The notes beneath the pieces were generated by a model. It did not search any database and was not told the origin of the DNA. It was given only the letters and a program-made list of their open reading frames with translations. The position numbers and the translations under genes were made by a program. Of a stretch of 64,000 nucleotides of DNA, positions 48,270 to 59,660 are shown one piece after another. The stretch's first letter is position 1, and each line of letters starts with the position of its first letter. The DNA lies in NCBI GenBank assembly GCA_949987705.1, contig OX465284.1, positions 117,099,052 through 117,163,051 of the forward strand, written 5' to 3'. This DNA comes from Thereva unica. Taxonomy: Eukaryota; Arthropoda; Insecta; Diptera; Therevidae.

Positions 48270-49080
48270 TTTGCACAGAATGCTCGAGGGGCATTTAGCT
48301 GATGCACAGAACTTATTTTTCTGCTATCGTCCATTCTGTCCAATGCCGCTGTCCAGACTTGCCCTTCATACAACAGGCCCGAAGTAACCACTGTCGTGAT
48401 AAGAAGAGCCGGCGCGAAGCGGATGATTTGGTCACCTACTATGGTGTCCAACCAGTAATGTGGCAAGCAGCTATCATCCATTCGGCAAATATGTCCATAC
48501 GGTAAATATGTCCATGGTTGTATTTCTTCTACGATCAGTGATCGCATCTTTGTCTTACTGTCTCGTTTCGAAGGCTATCGCGGAGTGAGACACCGAGAAT
48601 CTGCCTCAAGCATCGCATTTGGGAGAGCTCGAGCTTCTTAACGTCCTTAGGCAGTGTCTACGTTTTCGATCCATAAAGAAGAATAGGAAGGATCAACGTT
48701 CGGTAAAGGCGTACTTTCGTTTTGATGGCAATATTTGTTCGTTTCCATATACCCCACTTGAGCGAGGCGAATGTTGCTGTTGCCTGGCCGATTCGGCGTT
48801 CACAGCCGAGTGGCCGTCGATGCCACTTTCGTTTCCTCAACCAATGATCCCAAATATTGAACATCAGATCGGTTCGATTTGGGTTCCATCGAGGTGAAGA
48901 CTGGCCCACGATCGATCTTTTCCGCATTGATTTATGACTGGGCTATACGGGAAATGTCGTATAAAATGTCTGTTGCTTCGACATCCATCGTCGGCGAACA
49001 TTAAGTCGGTTACGAAGTTGTTGTCGTATCGAACTCCGAGTCGTCCATCTCATGCTTCACGCATAATCGCGCAATTTTAT
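48270..49080 (-). mobile_element. RTE-like LINE 3' half, copy B (degenerate)
   Basis: The minus strand gives LMFADDG near 49000, ERRIGQATATFASLKWGIWK and LYRTLILPILLYGSKT (48800-48660), and HICRMDDSCLPH (48500-48470). It matches the 15070-16100 copy at DNA level (for example GATCAACGTTCGGTAAAGGCGTACTTTCGTTTTGATGG-type sequence). It is interrupted by frameshifts and is inactive. Confidence 0.72.
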
Positions 49081-49084
49081 GCTT

Positions 49085-49340
49085 AGCTAACATTATACCA
49101 CGGTTATTGAGCTACCTCTCCTACATCGCTTCATTGGTGAATATTTTCAATTTCTTCAGACGCCGTCATACTAATGCGACCACGTTGTCATCTGCGTACT
49201 CTATAGTGGCCGCTTCTTGCGGGATACGTAGCTTCAATATTTCAACGTACATGATGATCCCCAATAGAAGGCCTAGGACGGTGCCTTGGTGGACTACATG
49301 CGTCAGTTTTGCTATGCTTCCATACCACCTCGTCTGACTC
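49085..49340 (-). mobile_element. R1-like LINE reverse transcriptase fragment
   Basis: The minus strand reads HQGTVLGLLLGIIMYVEILKLR, then EYADDNVVALV, which corresponds to PQGSVLGPLLWNIMYD and G/FADD blocks of R1-class elements. It stops abruptly against the RTE-like fragment at 49080, so the two are fused by insertion or deletion. Confidence 0.65.
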
Positions 49341-50149
49341 GCAATTCAATGTCCTACCTAAACATATTGCATAACAGGTCCCTCATGCTACAAGTTGCAC
49401 TTCACCATTCAACCAGCGTTTCTTCCAGTTAAAAAAAGTGCACACTCTGTTACACCTGACGCGACTCGTCAACAAACAAATAAAATCCATTCACCATCAA
49501 TGACACTTTTGTTTAAACATTGTTTGAATGAACAACAAATTTCGTAAAATATTTCCAACTTTTCCACAGATGCTTCTTGAAACAGAATATTTTTTCGCCA
49601 TATCAACAGGAGCAGCTCCGCCAGATGGACGCCATTCGGCACTGTACCTGCATTTTGCATGACACGAATACTTTTTGGATTCTTGTTGCCACATTAAACT
49701 GATTTATTTGTTTATTGTTGCCAGACTGTGTTTTTGTTTACTCGCTGTTATCTTTCGGCATTATTTTATTTTTAGCAGCGAGTTTGCGCCGCCGTTGTTT
49801 TATTATTTTTTTGGTTTATATCATTAACACCTTTATTTTCCGAATTTTGTTTAATTTATCGGATTCTGCTTCCAAAATTTTATAATTATAACGCATTGGG
49901 GTCAAGTTGTGTGTTTCAAAATTTCGCATTGTGAAAATAGTCGAGTGGTCTTGATGATTTATTTGAAAACTGATTTCGACAATTTAAACTTGATCAATTT
50001 GAAAACAAAAATTACAATTTCAACTTTGGAACGCACGTACAAGAAATAGAGTACGTAACGTATGAACTGAAATTGTCTCAAAAGATAGCTTTTACCACGA
50101 ACTAAAGAATACCAAACCATAAACCAATACCATTAGATAAATGCAAAGT

Positions 50150-50320
50150 CGAGTCATCACGACACGAAAAGTCGATTGAGTTGAAAAAAGTGACGTTTTA
50201 GTCGAATCACGACTTTCAGAACAGGGGCTCAAACTAAACTTAGCAATTCCTTTCCACTGAAACATCGCTCAAACTACTTGTCACGAAACACTCCTCGTCT
50301 TTCAGCACAGGAGCAATGGC
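50150..50320. repeat. palindromic CCCCTGTGCTGAAAGT family, copy 2 (diverged)
   Basis: AAGTGACGTTTTAGTCGAAT followed by CACGACTTTCAGAACAGGGGC (50190-50228) corresponds to the right half of the 8144-8235 unit. A further CTTTCAGCACAGGAGC end lies at 50301-50316. The left arm is degraded. Confidence 0.55.
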
Positions 50321-50627
50321 GGAAACTGTAACTGGAAACAAGTCGCTATATGCTGTGTATAGTGAAGCAACATTCGGAAGGAGGCCAAGGCTCAATATGG
50401 ATTCAGCGCCATAGTAAGAAAGAGTCCAAAAAGTCTCGCTCTTCTTTTATGTATTGACAAAATTCAAGAACTAATTACGCCCACCTACACTCTAGAAGAT
50501 TCGTCACAAAGATAATCTAAACATGTCCTAAAAAGTCCCAAATTCTTCATTTTTTCTAATTGAAGTAAAATTTTCACTCAATCCAAAACAAAATAAAAAT
50601 ATGAATAATATGTATTTTCTATTGCAG

Positions 50628-50852
50628 AGTATCGTTTGGTTCCTCAAAGAGTTCCATGGTAGAAACACTAGTTTTTGAAACTCCAACCCCATTGTCCGAG
50701 CATGCGGAGCGTGAATTCGGATATCCGGCAGAGACTACAATTGCGCCACCAGGATTTAGTACGAATAAAATGCTTAACAACAATACCATTAATAATAACA
50801 ACAATAACAACAATAGCTACTTGGACGACAGCGGCATTGAAATGCAGGAAGT
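50628..50852 (+). CDS. unidentified gene, coding exon 2 with RVSF motif
   Basis: The acceptor TTGCAG|A (50627/50628) completes the split codon, giving R118-V119-S120-F121, the RVxF pattern used to dock protein phosphatase 1. It is followed by GSSKSSMVETLVFETPTPLS, an eight-residue Asn run (173-180, AAC/AAT codons) and YLDDSGIEMQEV. The exon ends at GT|GTAAGT (50852); if unspliced, the frame would stop at 50854-50856. Phase 2 continues to an exon beyond the window. RVSF followed by a conserved-looking hydrophobic/acidic stretch suggests a PP1-interacting regulatory protein, but that is inference. Confidence 0.7.
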
Positions 50853-51589
50853 GTAAGTGCAACAATCTGTATTTAATTGTTTATGCTAATTGTGGTTATT
50901 TTTTAATGTTTAAGCGAGAATCTCTAGAATGTTGTTTTTGGTCTCTTTGATTAGAGTCTAGATTAGTAAAACAAATGGCCATACCATTCAGGGGGTATAG
51001 GACGTCATAGATCCACTCTTGCATTGAGGGTCTTCCAATTATTTACTTTTTTTCTTTCAAGTCATCTTCAATGAGATATCTATGTCAAAGATCAGAAAAA
51101 ATGGACTATTGAACTCTTTTGACACAAAAAAACTAAAACAACGGAAGTGAATGCAACAAAAGGGACACTTGCACTTCAAAATCAATCCACATCAAGACTG
51201 AGCCAGCCTTTTAGAAATTATAAAGCTACAGACAAAAGGCACAGGTCCTGAAAGGAGATCAAATAAAAGGGGTTAAGTTCAAATCGTGGTCTTGTGTAGG
51301 ATTTTGTAAGAATGCCAAAAGCTTTGAAGACTCTCTGGGCTATAATGAAAATTGTCCAACCAAAGGTTATCAATGGAACCTGCAAGCTATGGAACTCATA
51401 ATGCCAAGTCATAGACGAGGAAAATTGTGGAACTCTTGAAGAATATCCTTTTGCAGAGGAAAGAACATATTTAAAAGAAACTGAATATTTTCTGAGGTAG
51501 AGATTTCATTGATTTAAGGCTTTATAACTTTACATGTAATTGAGAGAAAAGGACGGAGCAAAATTGAAGGGAATCTTTTAGAAGTTGCA

Positions 51590-51900
51590 CCACTGAAAAA
51601 CTTAGCAATTTTCAATTTGCCCGTTGTTAGCCTTCTGGTCCAACACTGGCACTGCGTAAAGCCACACTGAACTAACCACCCTCGCCATCAGGAGGCGACG
51701 GATCGAGTTGGCCTCCACATTGGACAGCATTCTTGTATATGCTACTCAAATGGCGGAAGCTTTATGCGCCATGCCTTCCAAGTATATTTTAAAATTAAGT
51801 CTCTAAACGAGCATCACTCCCAGGTACCTTAAGGTGGGCTGCGAGTGGATGATTTCTTCCCATACCCTGATTTTTACGTATAGTTGTTTTCTCAGGCTGT
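51590..51900 (-). mobile_element. R1-like LINE reverse transcriptase fragment
   Basis: The minus strand gives PTLRYLGVML (about 51835), NFKIYLEGMAHKAS, then SIRRLLMARVVSSVWLYAVP (51715-51655), the thumb region of R1-like elements. It is a better-preserved relative of 626-1110. Confidence 0.7.
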
Positions 51901-52439
51901 TGATCAGTTACAGTTTTGTGCTCAGCAAACGACAGACCAGCGCTTTCAGGCTACGCGTTAATATCTTAGATAGCTTTCGTTCGTGCATAATCCGATCTTA
52001 TCTAGACGTACCCTCAACACATCATTATACATTGTGATCCACAGGAGAGGTCCCAGGAAACCACATGTTGTTCTGTACACCGTCGGCCCATCTTCCGATT
52101 CACAATGCAGTGGACTATCTTCTATCCTTTTTAGGAAAGCTTGTTACCAAATACCGAGTTTCGGAGGAGGGTGTGATTCTCTGACTACCCACCCGGACCC
52201 AATCCGATCCGCTGGCACATGGACATGTGAGTTCCTCGATCCGTTACTTTTGGTTATTTGTAAGAGTTTGTTGGTTTTAAGGATTAGTACATCTATATTT
52301 CAAAGTACTGTTTAGGATTCCAATGACTATTCTGTCTGATTCAAAGATCCTCCATTACTTCTGAGTAGCTTAAAAGATCAGTTGGTTCCATTGCAGATCC
52401 TCGGTTAAGGTTACGCTGGGTCGGCGCAGGTTTTATTAT

Positions 52440-52930
52440 GCTCCTTTTTTTATAATGTTGAATTCGACACGATTCTTGCGGCCCTAATCAAGAAAGGATT
52501 CGATATCCTGGTTGATTGAATTGGACATCAGCTCACGCTCATGAAGACAAGGTCTAGCTCTTGCTGGACTTATTTTGTCGAAGACGTTAGAGTAATGCAG
52601 GGTACCATCATCAGCGAAGTTGTGAAGTTGATTGTTGTGAATTGAAACCAATTCATTAATCAAGATCAGAAAAAGTCCGTGTGATAGAATTGAACCCTGC
52701 GGAACACCGGTCGAAATGGAGTAGAGTTTAAATTCGATGCCAGCCAATACTAAGTTAATTGAACGGCCAGAAAGAATTTCATCAGCTTTCTATCGACTAT
52801 TGGACCCTTAATTTTGGAGGGAATAGAAGATAATGTTAGAGGACGGTAGTTGGAAAGATTGCTAGAGTCATAATTTTTAGGTATAGGTTAAATACCATAG
52901 AGGAATATTGTCGTGGTTGGTTGATTAATC
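52440..52930 (-). mobile_element. jockey-like LINE pol fragment, copy C
   Basis: On the minus strand, SSIPSKI-type sequence after a NYRPI-like block (about 52860-52800) is joined, after a deletion, to SGRSINLVLAGIEFKLYS, STGVPQGSILSHGLFLILIN (52700-52640) and FADDGTLHYS (about 52610). The F/YADD catalytic box is intact here, unlike copy B, but flanking pol is missing. Confidence 0.75.
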
Positions 52931-54219
52931 GACGTCAAGCACTTGGGCGCAATTTTAAAAAAAATTAACTACTTGTCATAGGATATATCTTAATCCCTTT
53001 TTGCCCAAACCTATTTATCCTTAAACTAGAAATAATTGCACAAATTTGGCAGAATTTGTGAAAATAACAGTCAACAGGTGCCTCTATGTTTGCAATATAT
53101 CCCATTAGTTCCACAATAATTTGGCCCTAAACAGTACAGAAAAAAAATCGAATAAATTATTATATAAAATTTTTGGCGACTACATAAATGACAACATAGC
53201 CCCAAATATAGTACAGACAAATGCTTGTGATAGTTTCCTATCGACACTTACAGTTTCTTTGGCCGCAATCCAAGAATCCTGTTGAATGTCTACAGTAATA
53301 AATCGACGTAAACGTCTGTGGTTAGTGAAATGCGATGAGTTAATTTATGTTCAAAAAATAAACTTTGTGTGCTTTTAAAAGATATTTATTTATTTATGTG
53401 AAAATTCCGGATAATTTCCTACCCAAAGGCAACCTACCGCAGAAAATTGGAGAAAATTCACAGGGCATTAGATCGAATCAGGGTAAACGGACAAAAAATA
53501 TGGCGGAATTGCAATCTTGAAAAATAAAATTAGATCGCATAAATTCCGTAGGACTTGGCTTCGATATATACCATATGTAATATATAATATATCTATGGCT
53601 AAAAATCGTACATATGCTCACGTATGTGCAGATAGTTGTTCCTTGAGCTTCTACGTGTTGGTATCGTATTGATTTTGAAGTAAAATGCACAAGCGGAGAG
53701 CTTTGAAAGTTCAAGGAAAATTCACCCAGAGCCCAGCTGCTGATTTGGTGCATTGTAAAGTTCTTCTCGAATGGAGGCCACTTAAGGTCAAGGTCTTCTA
53801 GGGAAAAATGTCCAGGAGCGGAAGATATCTATGCATATATATAAAATGGAAGGACACTCGTTACTTGACAATTCTAGAAAAACATGTACGCATCGCATAG
53901 AATTTCTTTGTAATTTAATTTTGCCCGGACTTTGTAATTGTTGAAATGAAAATGTCGCGCTGTTCAAGGGAATACACGAATCGATATTTGCAGAAGTGAT
54001 GTGACGTACTATTGCTTTAAATAAAACGCAAGCGGAGGTATTTTGCAAACAGGGCCATAAAGTGTGCTTGCAGTGTTTTTTTATAGTTTTTTTTATTCAT
54101 TGGCGCCAAACCGATTAAATTGCAAAGTTGTGGCACTTTTTATTAGGTTTTTTTTGCAGAAATGCAGTCGTAAATGATTTCCACTTTAGTACTTAGGAAA
54201 TGTGAAAATACTTTCAGGA

Positions 54220-55640
54220 CTAGCTGACGTCAAAAGGCTCGATTAAAGATAGTGGAGATGATGACCGTTCAATAATTCTTTTGTGCGTACTTAAATGGAT
54301 CAAAACAGATGCCTGTAGAGTTGATTGAATGCAACAAGTAGTGGTCAGTATAGACCATGAAATTGCGTCCTTCAACGAAATAACGGAAATGATTGATCGC
54401 TGCATAGATGGCGAGGGGTTCACGAGCACATCTAGAGTACTTCTTTTCTGTTGGTGACCGCTTTTTAACACCTCTTTCGGGTGATACAAGTGATTGAGAA
54501 AGTATCACAAATGTTCGTTTATGGATATCAACATTTTAGTCCGCTGGGAATAAATCGGTGATAAAAGTTCACCATGGTTAAGCACTTCTGGGGCGATTTA
54601 ATAGAAGTTGGAGATTCGAGATCAACGACAGCCTGAACACGATCCGAAGCAAGTAGTATTCCATACTTTATGATACGGTGGATTAGGAACTTGATCTCTG
54701 CTGCAGCAAATCCGCATTTCCCCAGGTTAAAGCTCCATTTTTATCCTAAAGTTTTGAAACTTTCGTGCAACAGAGAAAAAAGCATATAAATTTCTGTGCG
54801 ATAAAGGACCTCCAAAGTGCACTTCCACTTTGACTTCGGGATGTAAATGGGGCTTAATGCTAAGACCGAAACTATCGAGGTGTTAAAAGAGATCTTCGAG
54901 GTCAGTAAGATGCTCCTCTTCGGTTTTAGTGGAAATACAGCTGTGAACATTCTTCGCAAGGGTATGGTAGCATTACATTTTCCAAAATACTCACATACAC
55001 ATTTTGGTCCATGATACCATCAATTTTGTGTATGGGACCCACACCGTAATACAAAAAACATTTTTGACCCACCAAACTTAACTGTTTTCGTGGTTTATTT
55101 TGGATGGTACTCCATATTTGGTGGACGTCGGACATAATCTCTAGAGCCAGTGTGAATTTTTAAATTTAGGAGTACAGCTAAATACCCTCACATAATTCTT
55201 AGAATTTTTCGCCATCATAACGATTAGAAATGAGTTTAATGGATTTGAATCGAAGTACTGCTATTTTAGTGTTTACAGCTGTAAGTATGTCGACTAAGTT
55301 AACATACATAGTATAATAAGTGTCGTCCAACAGTCAAGATTTCTCGTAACTTCGTTTGTAAACCTTTTTGAAAGTTTGGGCGGCATTCCGTGGTCTGAAT
55401 GGCATAGTATTATGCATGCCTTCTGGGGATTGAGAAGATTGTACACCCGTGTAGATTGCAGAAGTTCTGAATGAGCAAGATCGGTTATCCATCCGTTGCA
55501 GTGGCTGCATTAGGGCGATGGTAGTCGTTACATTGCTTCCAATCATGTGAGGCCCGTTTGCGTTCAAATTCTAATTTCGCAATCTTCAGTTTCTCTGAGT
55601 CTCCGCATGGAGTAGCCGAGCGGTAACGAGTGGTAGGTGT
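54220..55640 (-). mobile_element. Ty3/gypsy-type pol remnant
   Basis: Minus strand from 55560: a DYRRLN-type segment, NLHGCTIFS, MPFRPRNAAQTF (MPFGLxNAxxTF in the family) and a degraded YVDD region near 55280. After an interruption at about 54955-55250 come EEEHLTDLEDLF.HLDSFGL (about 54925-54860) and an RNase H start SPTEKKYS, LAIYAAINHFRYF, VYTDHYLL (54470-54340). Order is RT then RNase H, as in gypsy elements. Many stops; no LTRs found. Confidence 0.75.
54950..55250 (-). mobile_element. Tc1-like transposase fragment nested in gypsy remnant
   Basis: The minus-strand stretch 55135-54955 reads SLVGQKCFLYYGVGPIHKID, GIMDQNVYVSILENVMLPY. These are the catalytic-domain blocks of Tc1-like transposases (WGCFS..GVGPI...M....Y..IL...MLPY). 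It sits between the gypsy YVDD region and the following RT block, so it is a later insertion or a fused fragment. Both ends are ragged and no TIRs were found. Confidence 0.7.
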
Positions 55641-55859
55641 CCATTACATCCTGGTGCTGCACATTGTGTTTAACTGATAGGTTAAAATTAGGAAATCTGG
55701 TGGTAGGTTAACCTTTAAGGATGGGTCCTTTGTTAACAGCTCTCTATAAATGCCGGAAAAATTGGGTAATGGCATACATTGATTCTAATGCCCCGCTCGG
55801 GCATCCGCTGTGGGGCAGAGAGCGAATTACTTCCCCTGGCTCTTGCGCTGACAAATGTG

Positions 55860-56030
55860 TACGTCATCATCTTCATCATCACTGGCGCTACAGCCCTCTT
55901 TGAGCTTCCTCAAAAATCGTCTTTCTTCATGCTCGGCCTTGCGTCTTGCCCTTTCAATTGGTAGTCTCAATTGTGCGTAAGTGTACTTTTTTTATGTGAA
56001 AGACTAGAGGCTCAGGAAAAGCCCTGTTTA
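55860..56030 (+). mobile_element. LINE 3' tail with dispersed repeat copy 3
   Basis: The sequence CATCATCACTGGCGCTACAG, GAGCTTCCTCAAAAATCG, CTCGGCCTTGCGTCTTGC precedes ATGTGAAAGACTAGAGGCTC and AGGAAAAGCCC (55994-56022). The first block recurs at 3867-3895 in reduced form. It looks like the untranslated 3' end of a retroposon. Confidence 0.5.
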
Positions 56031-56364
56031 CTTGTTGTTTACATTCTGCTGTATATATTAAAAACAATTATGAAGGTAAAACTTATAAATTCTGTTTTAC
56101 CGAATGTCAGCATCTTCTTCAACAACAATTCTCATAATATTTTCGCCACATCTTCCAATCTAAAAATAAATATTAGCAGCAACTGATTCATAAGAATTGA
56201 TTATTTTAATTTAAGTTTTATGACTGATAACTTTTCTCCGACATTTTACAAGTCACAGTATTTTCAAAATAAGAAGAGAAATTGGCCCGAAGTCAAAATG
56301 CAAATCTTTTCTTATCATTCTCGAACAGCTGTATAAGAAGTAATGGCTCTTAAAATTGGCATAT

Positions 56365-56660
56365 TCGCACTCTCTCCCTCTCTTTCTCTTATAAGTTAAT
56401 AGGAATTTTTTATACGAAGAAAAAAACATTTTCTCGATTTTGTTTCGGTTTCTTTGAGATATTTCGCGGTTAAATTCGCTTGTTTCGTGTTTACTTAACA
56501 ATAAAAAACATTTTTTAATTCATAATTATCACAAAAAGACTCGCGAAAATTCTCTTTAAATTTTTTTGTTGCGATTAATTTTGGAAAAAAAAACCTTTAC
56601 TCATTTAAATTTCTCTCGCTCTCCTTCCTCTTTCTCTCGCGTCTCCCCACACACAATTAA
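56365..56660 (+). promoter_or_regulatory. CT-rich tracts (GAGA-type), possible regulatory region
   Basis: TCTCTCCCTCTCTTTCTCTT at 56371-56390 and TTTCTCTCGCTCTCC followed by TCTTTCTCTCGCGTCTCCCC at 56610-56649. Dense (CT)n/(GA)n tracts can bind GAGA factor in flies. There is no transcript evidence, and simple-sequence drift explains them equally well. Confidence 0.25.
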
Positions 56661-57499
56661 GCTTATTGTGTCTCTCTTATAAAGTTCCTCGTACTTTTTC
56701 CTCCGCTTTCAGTGTACCACAAAAGAACAACATCGAAAAGACCGAAGGTATCGAAGGAACACTGAACACACGCGCATGTCGTTGGGAAATTACGCGTTAA
56801 GATTTTTTCGCTCCAAGTGATGTCATTTTTCGCCCGAGTTTTAAGAAGTTAAATTTATCTTAAAGAAGTTTACACAAAAAAAAAACATTTCTATATAATT
56901 TGCATGTAAGAAGGAAAAGTCGTTTTTTACCGTAAATGTAGCAAGTTTAGTGGTGCTTTGCAGCTCGAGAGGAGGAAATTTCGAAAACATTTCGTTCGTG
57001 CGAAGCGTTTGGGAACAAATGCGAAATTCTATCCTAATTGGATATAAATAGGGTGCAAAAGAAGAAAGGAAAAGTGTTTGTGGGATATAATAATTCTTAC
57101 GTGTGTGGACTGGACTGGTGTACATGACATTTTCAACGATTTTGACACATTAGAATAGCAACGGTGAGATACCAGCGGCAAAAGGTGATTTGCTTTCTTA
57201 TTATAAATGGAAAAAGGTTTTGTGGTTAAGTAATAAGTTTCACGTTTTGAGTGCATGTTTTTTTCTTCTTCCCGATATTAACTTGTATTGTTCTCGAGGG
57301 AAAAAATGGCTCTTGTTATTTACCGCGCTAAATTGCCGTGCTTGAGAGATAAAGCCTGTGTGTGCGTGTGTGGCTGTGCAAAGAACACCAGCATTGCCAG
57401 TCGAAAAGTGTTGTTTTTTCTCGGCTTGTTACTGTCACTTCGGTCGGTGCTTACGTTTTATCTGAGATAAAGAAAAAAAACATGTTTTTTTTTAACTTA

Positions 57500-58135
57500 A
57501 AGTCATTCAATTAAGTGCTTTACGGCTTTCAATTTATTTTTCATTCTATAAACAGACTGGTAGTAGTCCTCGAAATAATACAAATATATAAAATACGAGC
57601 ATTTTTTTACTTTACAAGCTGCTTCAAGCCTTGCGAAAATTGTGTCAGCAGAAAGTTTCATTGACCTCCAATGGTGTAGAGCAGCCCCGTGTTTTGTATG
57701 GAGCCTCTGGATGTACGCTATGCTATTATAACAGAGCACAGCCAGTCGGTCCCCATTCAAGACTTTTTATTTAAAAAAAAAAAAGAAAGAAAAATGTTCA
57801 ATGATGATATTGAAAGAAGTAACAGGCTTTCATATAACTGTAAATGGGAGAATGCACATTATCACACAGCACCACCGAAGTGACGTAATCTTTTGAAGAC
57901 TTTTAATTTCTGTCATAAATTTCTGCCTCAGCTCTCGGTTACTGTGCTCTGGTGTGGCGCAAAGATGTGTGTTTGCGCATCTCCGCTTTTTATGGACTGA
58001 GTTTATGGGGGGTGCCTTTAAGGAAATTGAAACATTGCGGAAGTTCGCTCTCCGCAATTTTTGCATGTAGGCGCACCAACTACACCACACTAGGTCAGTC
58101 CCCAATTTAGGAATTCTGTGTTTGCGGGACACAAA
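57500..58135 (-). other. two open stretches on minus strand, function unknown
   Basis: Frames of 100 codons (58132-57830) and 85 codons (57760-57503) lie consecutively. The first contains WCSWCAYMQKLRRANFRN and several Cys/His; neither matches a family I recognise. Their short size and the poly-T/A spacer between them make a decayed transposon more likely than a gene. Confidence 0.25.
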
Positions 58136-58959
58136 CTTACTTATACTGTAGTGTTGTCTAGGCCAGAAAAGTAGACTAAATAAATTCTTTGTAAATCAAA
58201 TTTCTTTTATAAAAAAAAACACGTAAGCAAAAAAAAAACTTTCAATATTTTCTTTCCGTTGTGCAGTTGTTAATAGTATAGCTTAAGATTTCCTCTCTAT
58301 GGAAACGTAATTGATACCGTCGTTTCGAGTATTGAATTCCTATCGTTTTTTTTTCTGCTGCTGCTGTTGCTGGGTGCAGTGTCATAAAAAAATTTCGTTG
58401 TGCTGCTGTCGACGAGCGGGCGGGGGACAGGGCACATAGTTCAATGGAGAAGGAAGAAAAAGCTAGAGAAACTTTCTCAATGCGACAAAATATATAGAAA
58501 CAGTTATTGCTTTACTTATAAAGAATAATTTTTTCTTTTTCTAGCTGTCTTACCCGCAATTATATACTCGTACAAGTGCACCTAGCTTCCGGTTTTCTAA
58601 TTACTTTAAGTCTTTAAGTCTTGAACTAAAATGAGCCGTAACGGAACTTAAGAAATTAAAGGAATTTTAGAAGTGTGAACCATAATATGACGTGACATAA
58701 CGTAGTGAACGAATTTGAGCTTACTTAAGTATGAACCAAAATGAGACGATTTAACGTAAGAAAATTAACGAAATTAAGCTTACTTAGCCGAACTTAGGTT
58801 ATTCACATTACGAACGCAAAGTAATATCGAAATTTGAAACCTAAGCGGGTCAAACGTTAAATTTTTAGCCCAGTTGCCGTGGAAATTTTTAAAATAATTT
58901 AAAATGGATTACAATAGCCAATAACCAAATAAAAAAAATACAGAACTTCGAACATAACC

Positions 58960-59660
58960 ACAAAGAGCCATAAAAGTGTCATCCTAGTAGACTTCAGCTT
59001 TGAGGTGAGCTCAGGAGTACAACAAGATTGCCTACTTCCGCCATTACTCGTTCTTATAGTAATGAATGACATTCTTGTCAGCGCTCTCGATAGTAGAACA
59101 GGTGTCATACAATAGAGAATGCTAGACCGCCTTAGGATACTCGACTACAGACATCAGGACCTCAGAAATATTTTAAACAACAGAAAGTAATTCGACAGAC
59201 TAAAGGCTTAATTCGATTAAAGCTAAAGAAATGTGGATAAATCTCAATACCATCGACTGAACAGCGCTGATTAACCATGACATGGAATTGGTAGATAAAT
59301 TCTTTTATCTCTGTAGCCTGCTTACCGAAAATGGCTAACACCAAATTGCTGCTGACTTTTGTATTGATGCGAAACATAGAAGCTCATCCAAGTCGTATCC
59401 TAAAAATCCGATCGAATTACGAAGAACTGACACGGCGCACCCAAGAAAGGATTGAAACGGAATTGGACTGGCCACACTTTGCGACGCGAGAACGAGAATC
59501 TAAGTAAACCGGCGCTTGACTGGAATCCTCAAGAAACCCGTTGAGTTGGAAGACCTAGAAGAACGTGGAGAAAACCCCTATTAGTAGAGGCCGCAGCAAC
59601 TAGCAGATCCTTAAGGGAAACTGTTTCCGCCCTAGGTCCTACGAGGGAGCAGATAAAAGC
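58960..59660 (+). mobile_element. RTE/BovB-like LINE 3' half, copy 2
   Basis: The plus strand gives VSSGVQQDCLLPPLLVLIVM (SGVRQGC-LSPLLF in the family) at about 59005-59065, then a FFYLCSLLTENG-type segment near 59300, and the C-terminal blocks (ATTGGACTGGCCACAC..., CTTGACTGGAATCC) homologous to 33960-34070. The PQG-equivalent is intact-looking, but frames are broken. Confidence 0.7.

Larger units (their letters stand above)
43335..50627 (+). other. intron 1 of the unidentified gene (7.3 kb)
   Basis: GT-AG intron loaded with LINE remnants at 44780-45420, 48270-49080 and 49085-49340, and palindromic repeats at 50150-50320. The stretches 43340-44780, 45600-48270 and 49340-50150 contain no recognisable gene. 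Confidence 0.65.

Noticed and set aside
50790..50815. AAC/AAT run as a non-coding microsatellite
   Set aside because: It lies inside the in-frame exon 2 and codes for a poly-Asn run, common in fly proteins.
55600..55660. tRNA gene starting at TAGCCGAGCGG
   Set aside because: Only a box A-like string; no box B or stem pairing is visible.
58340..58380. CTGCTGCTGCTG run as a coding repeat
   Set aside because: No surrounding open frame supports translation.
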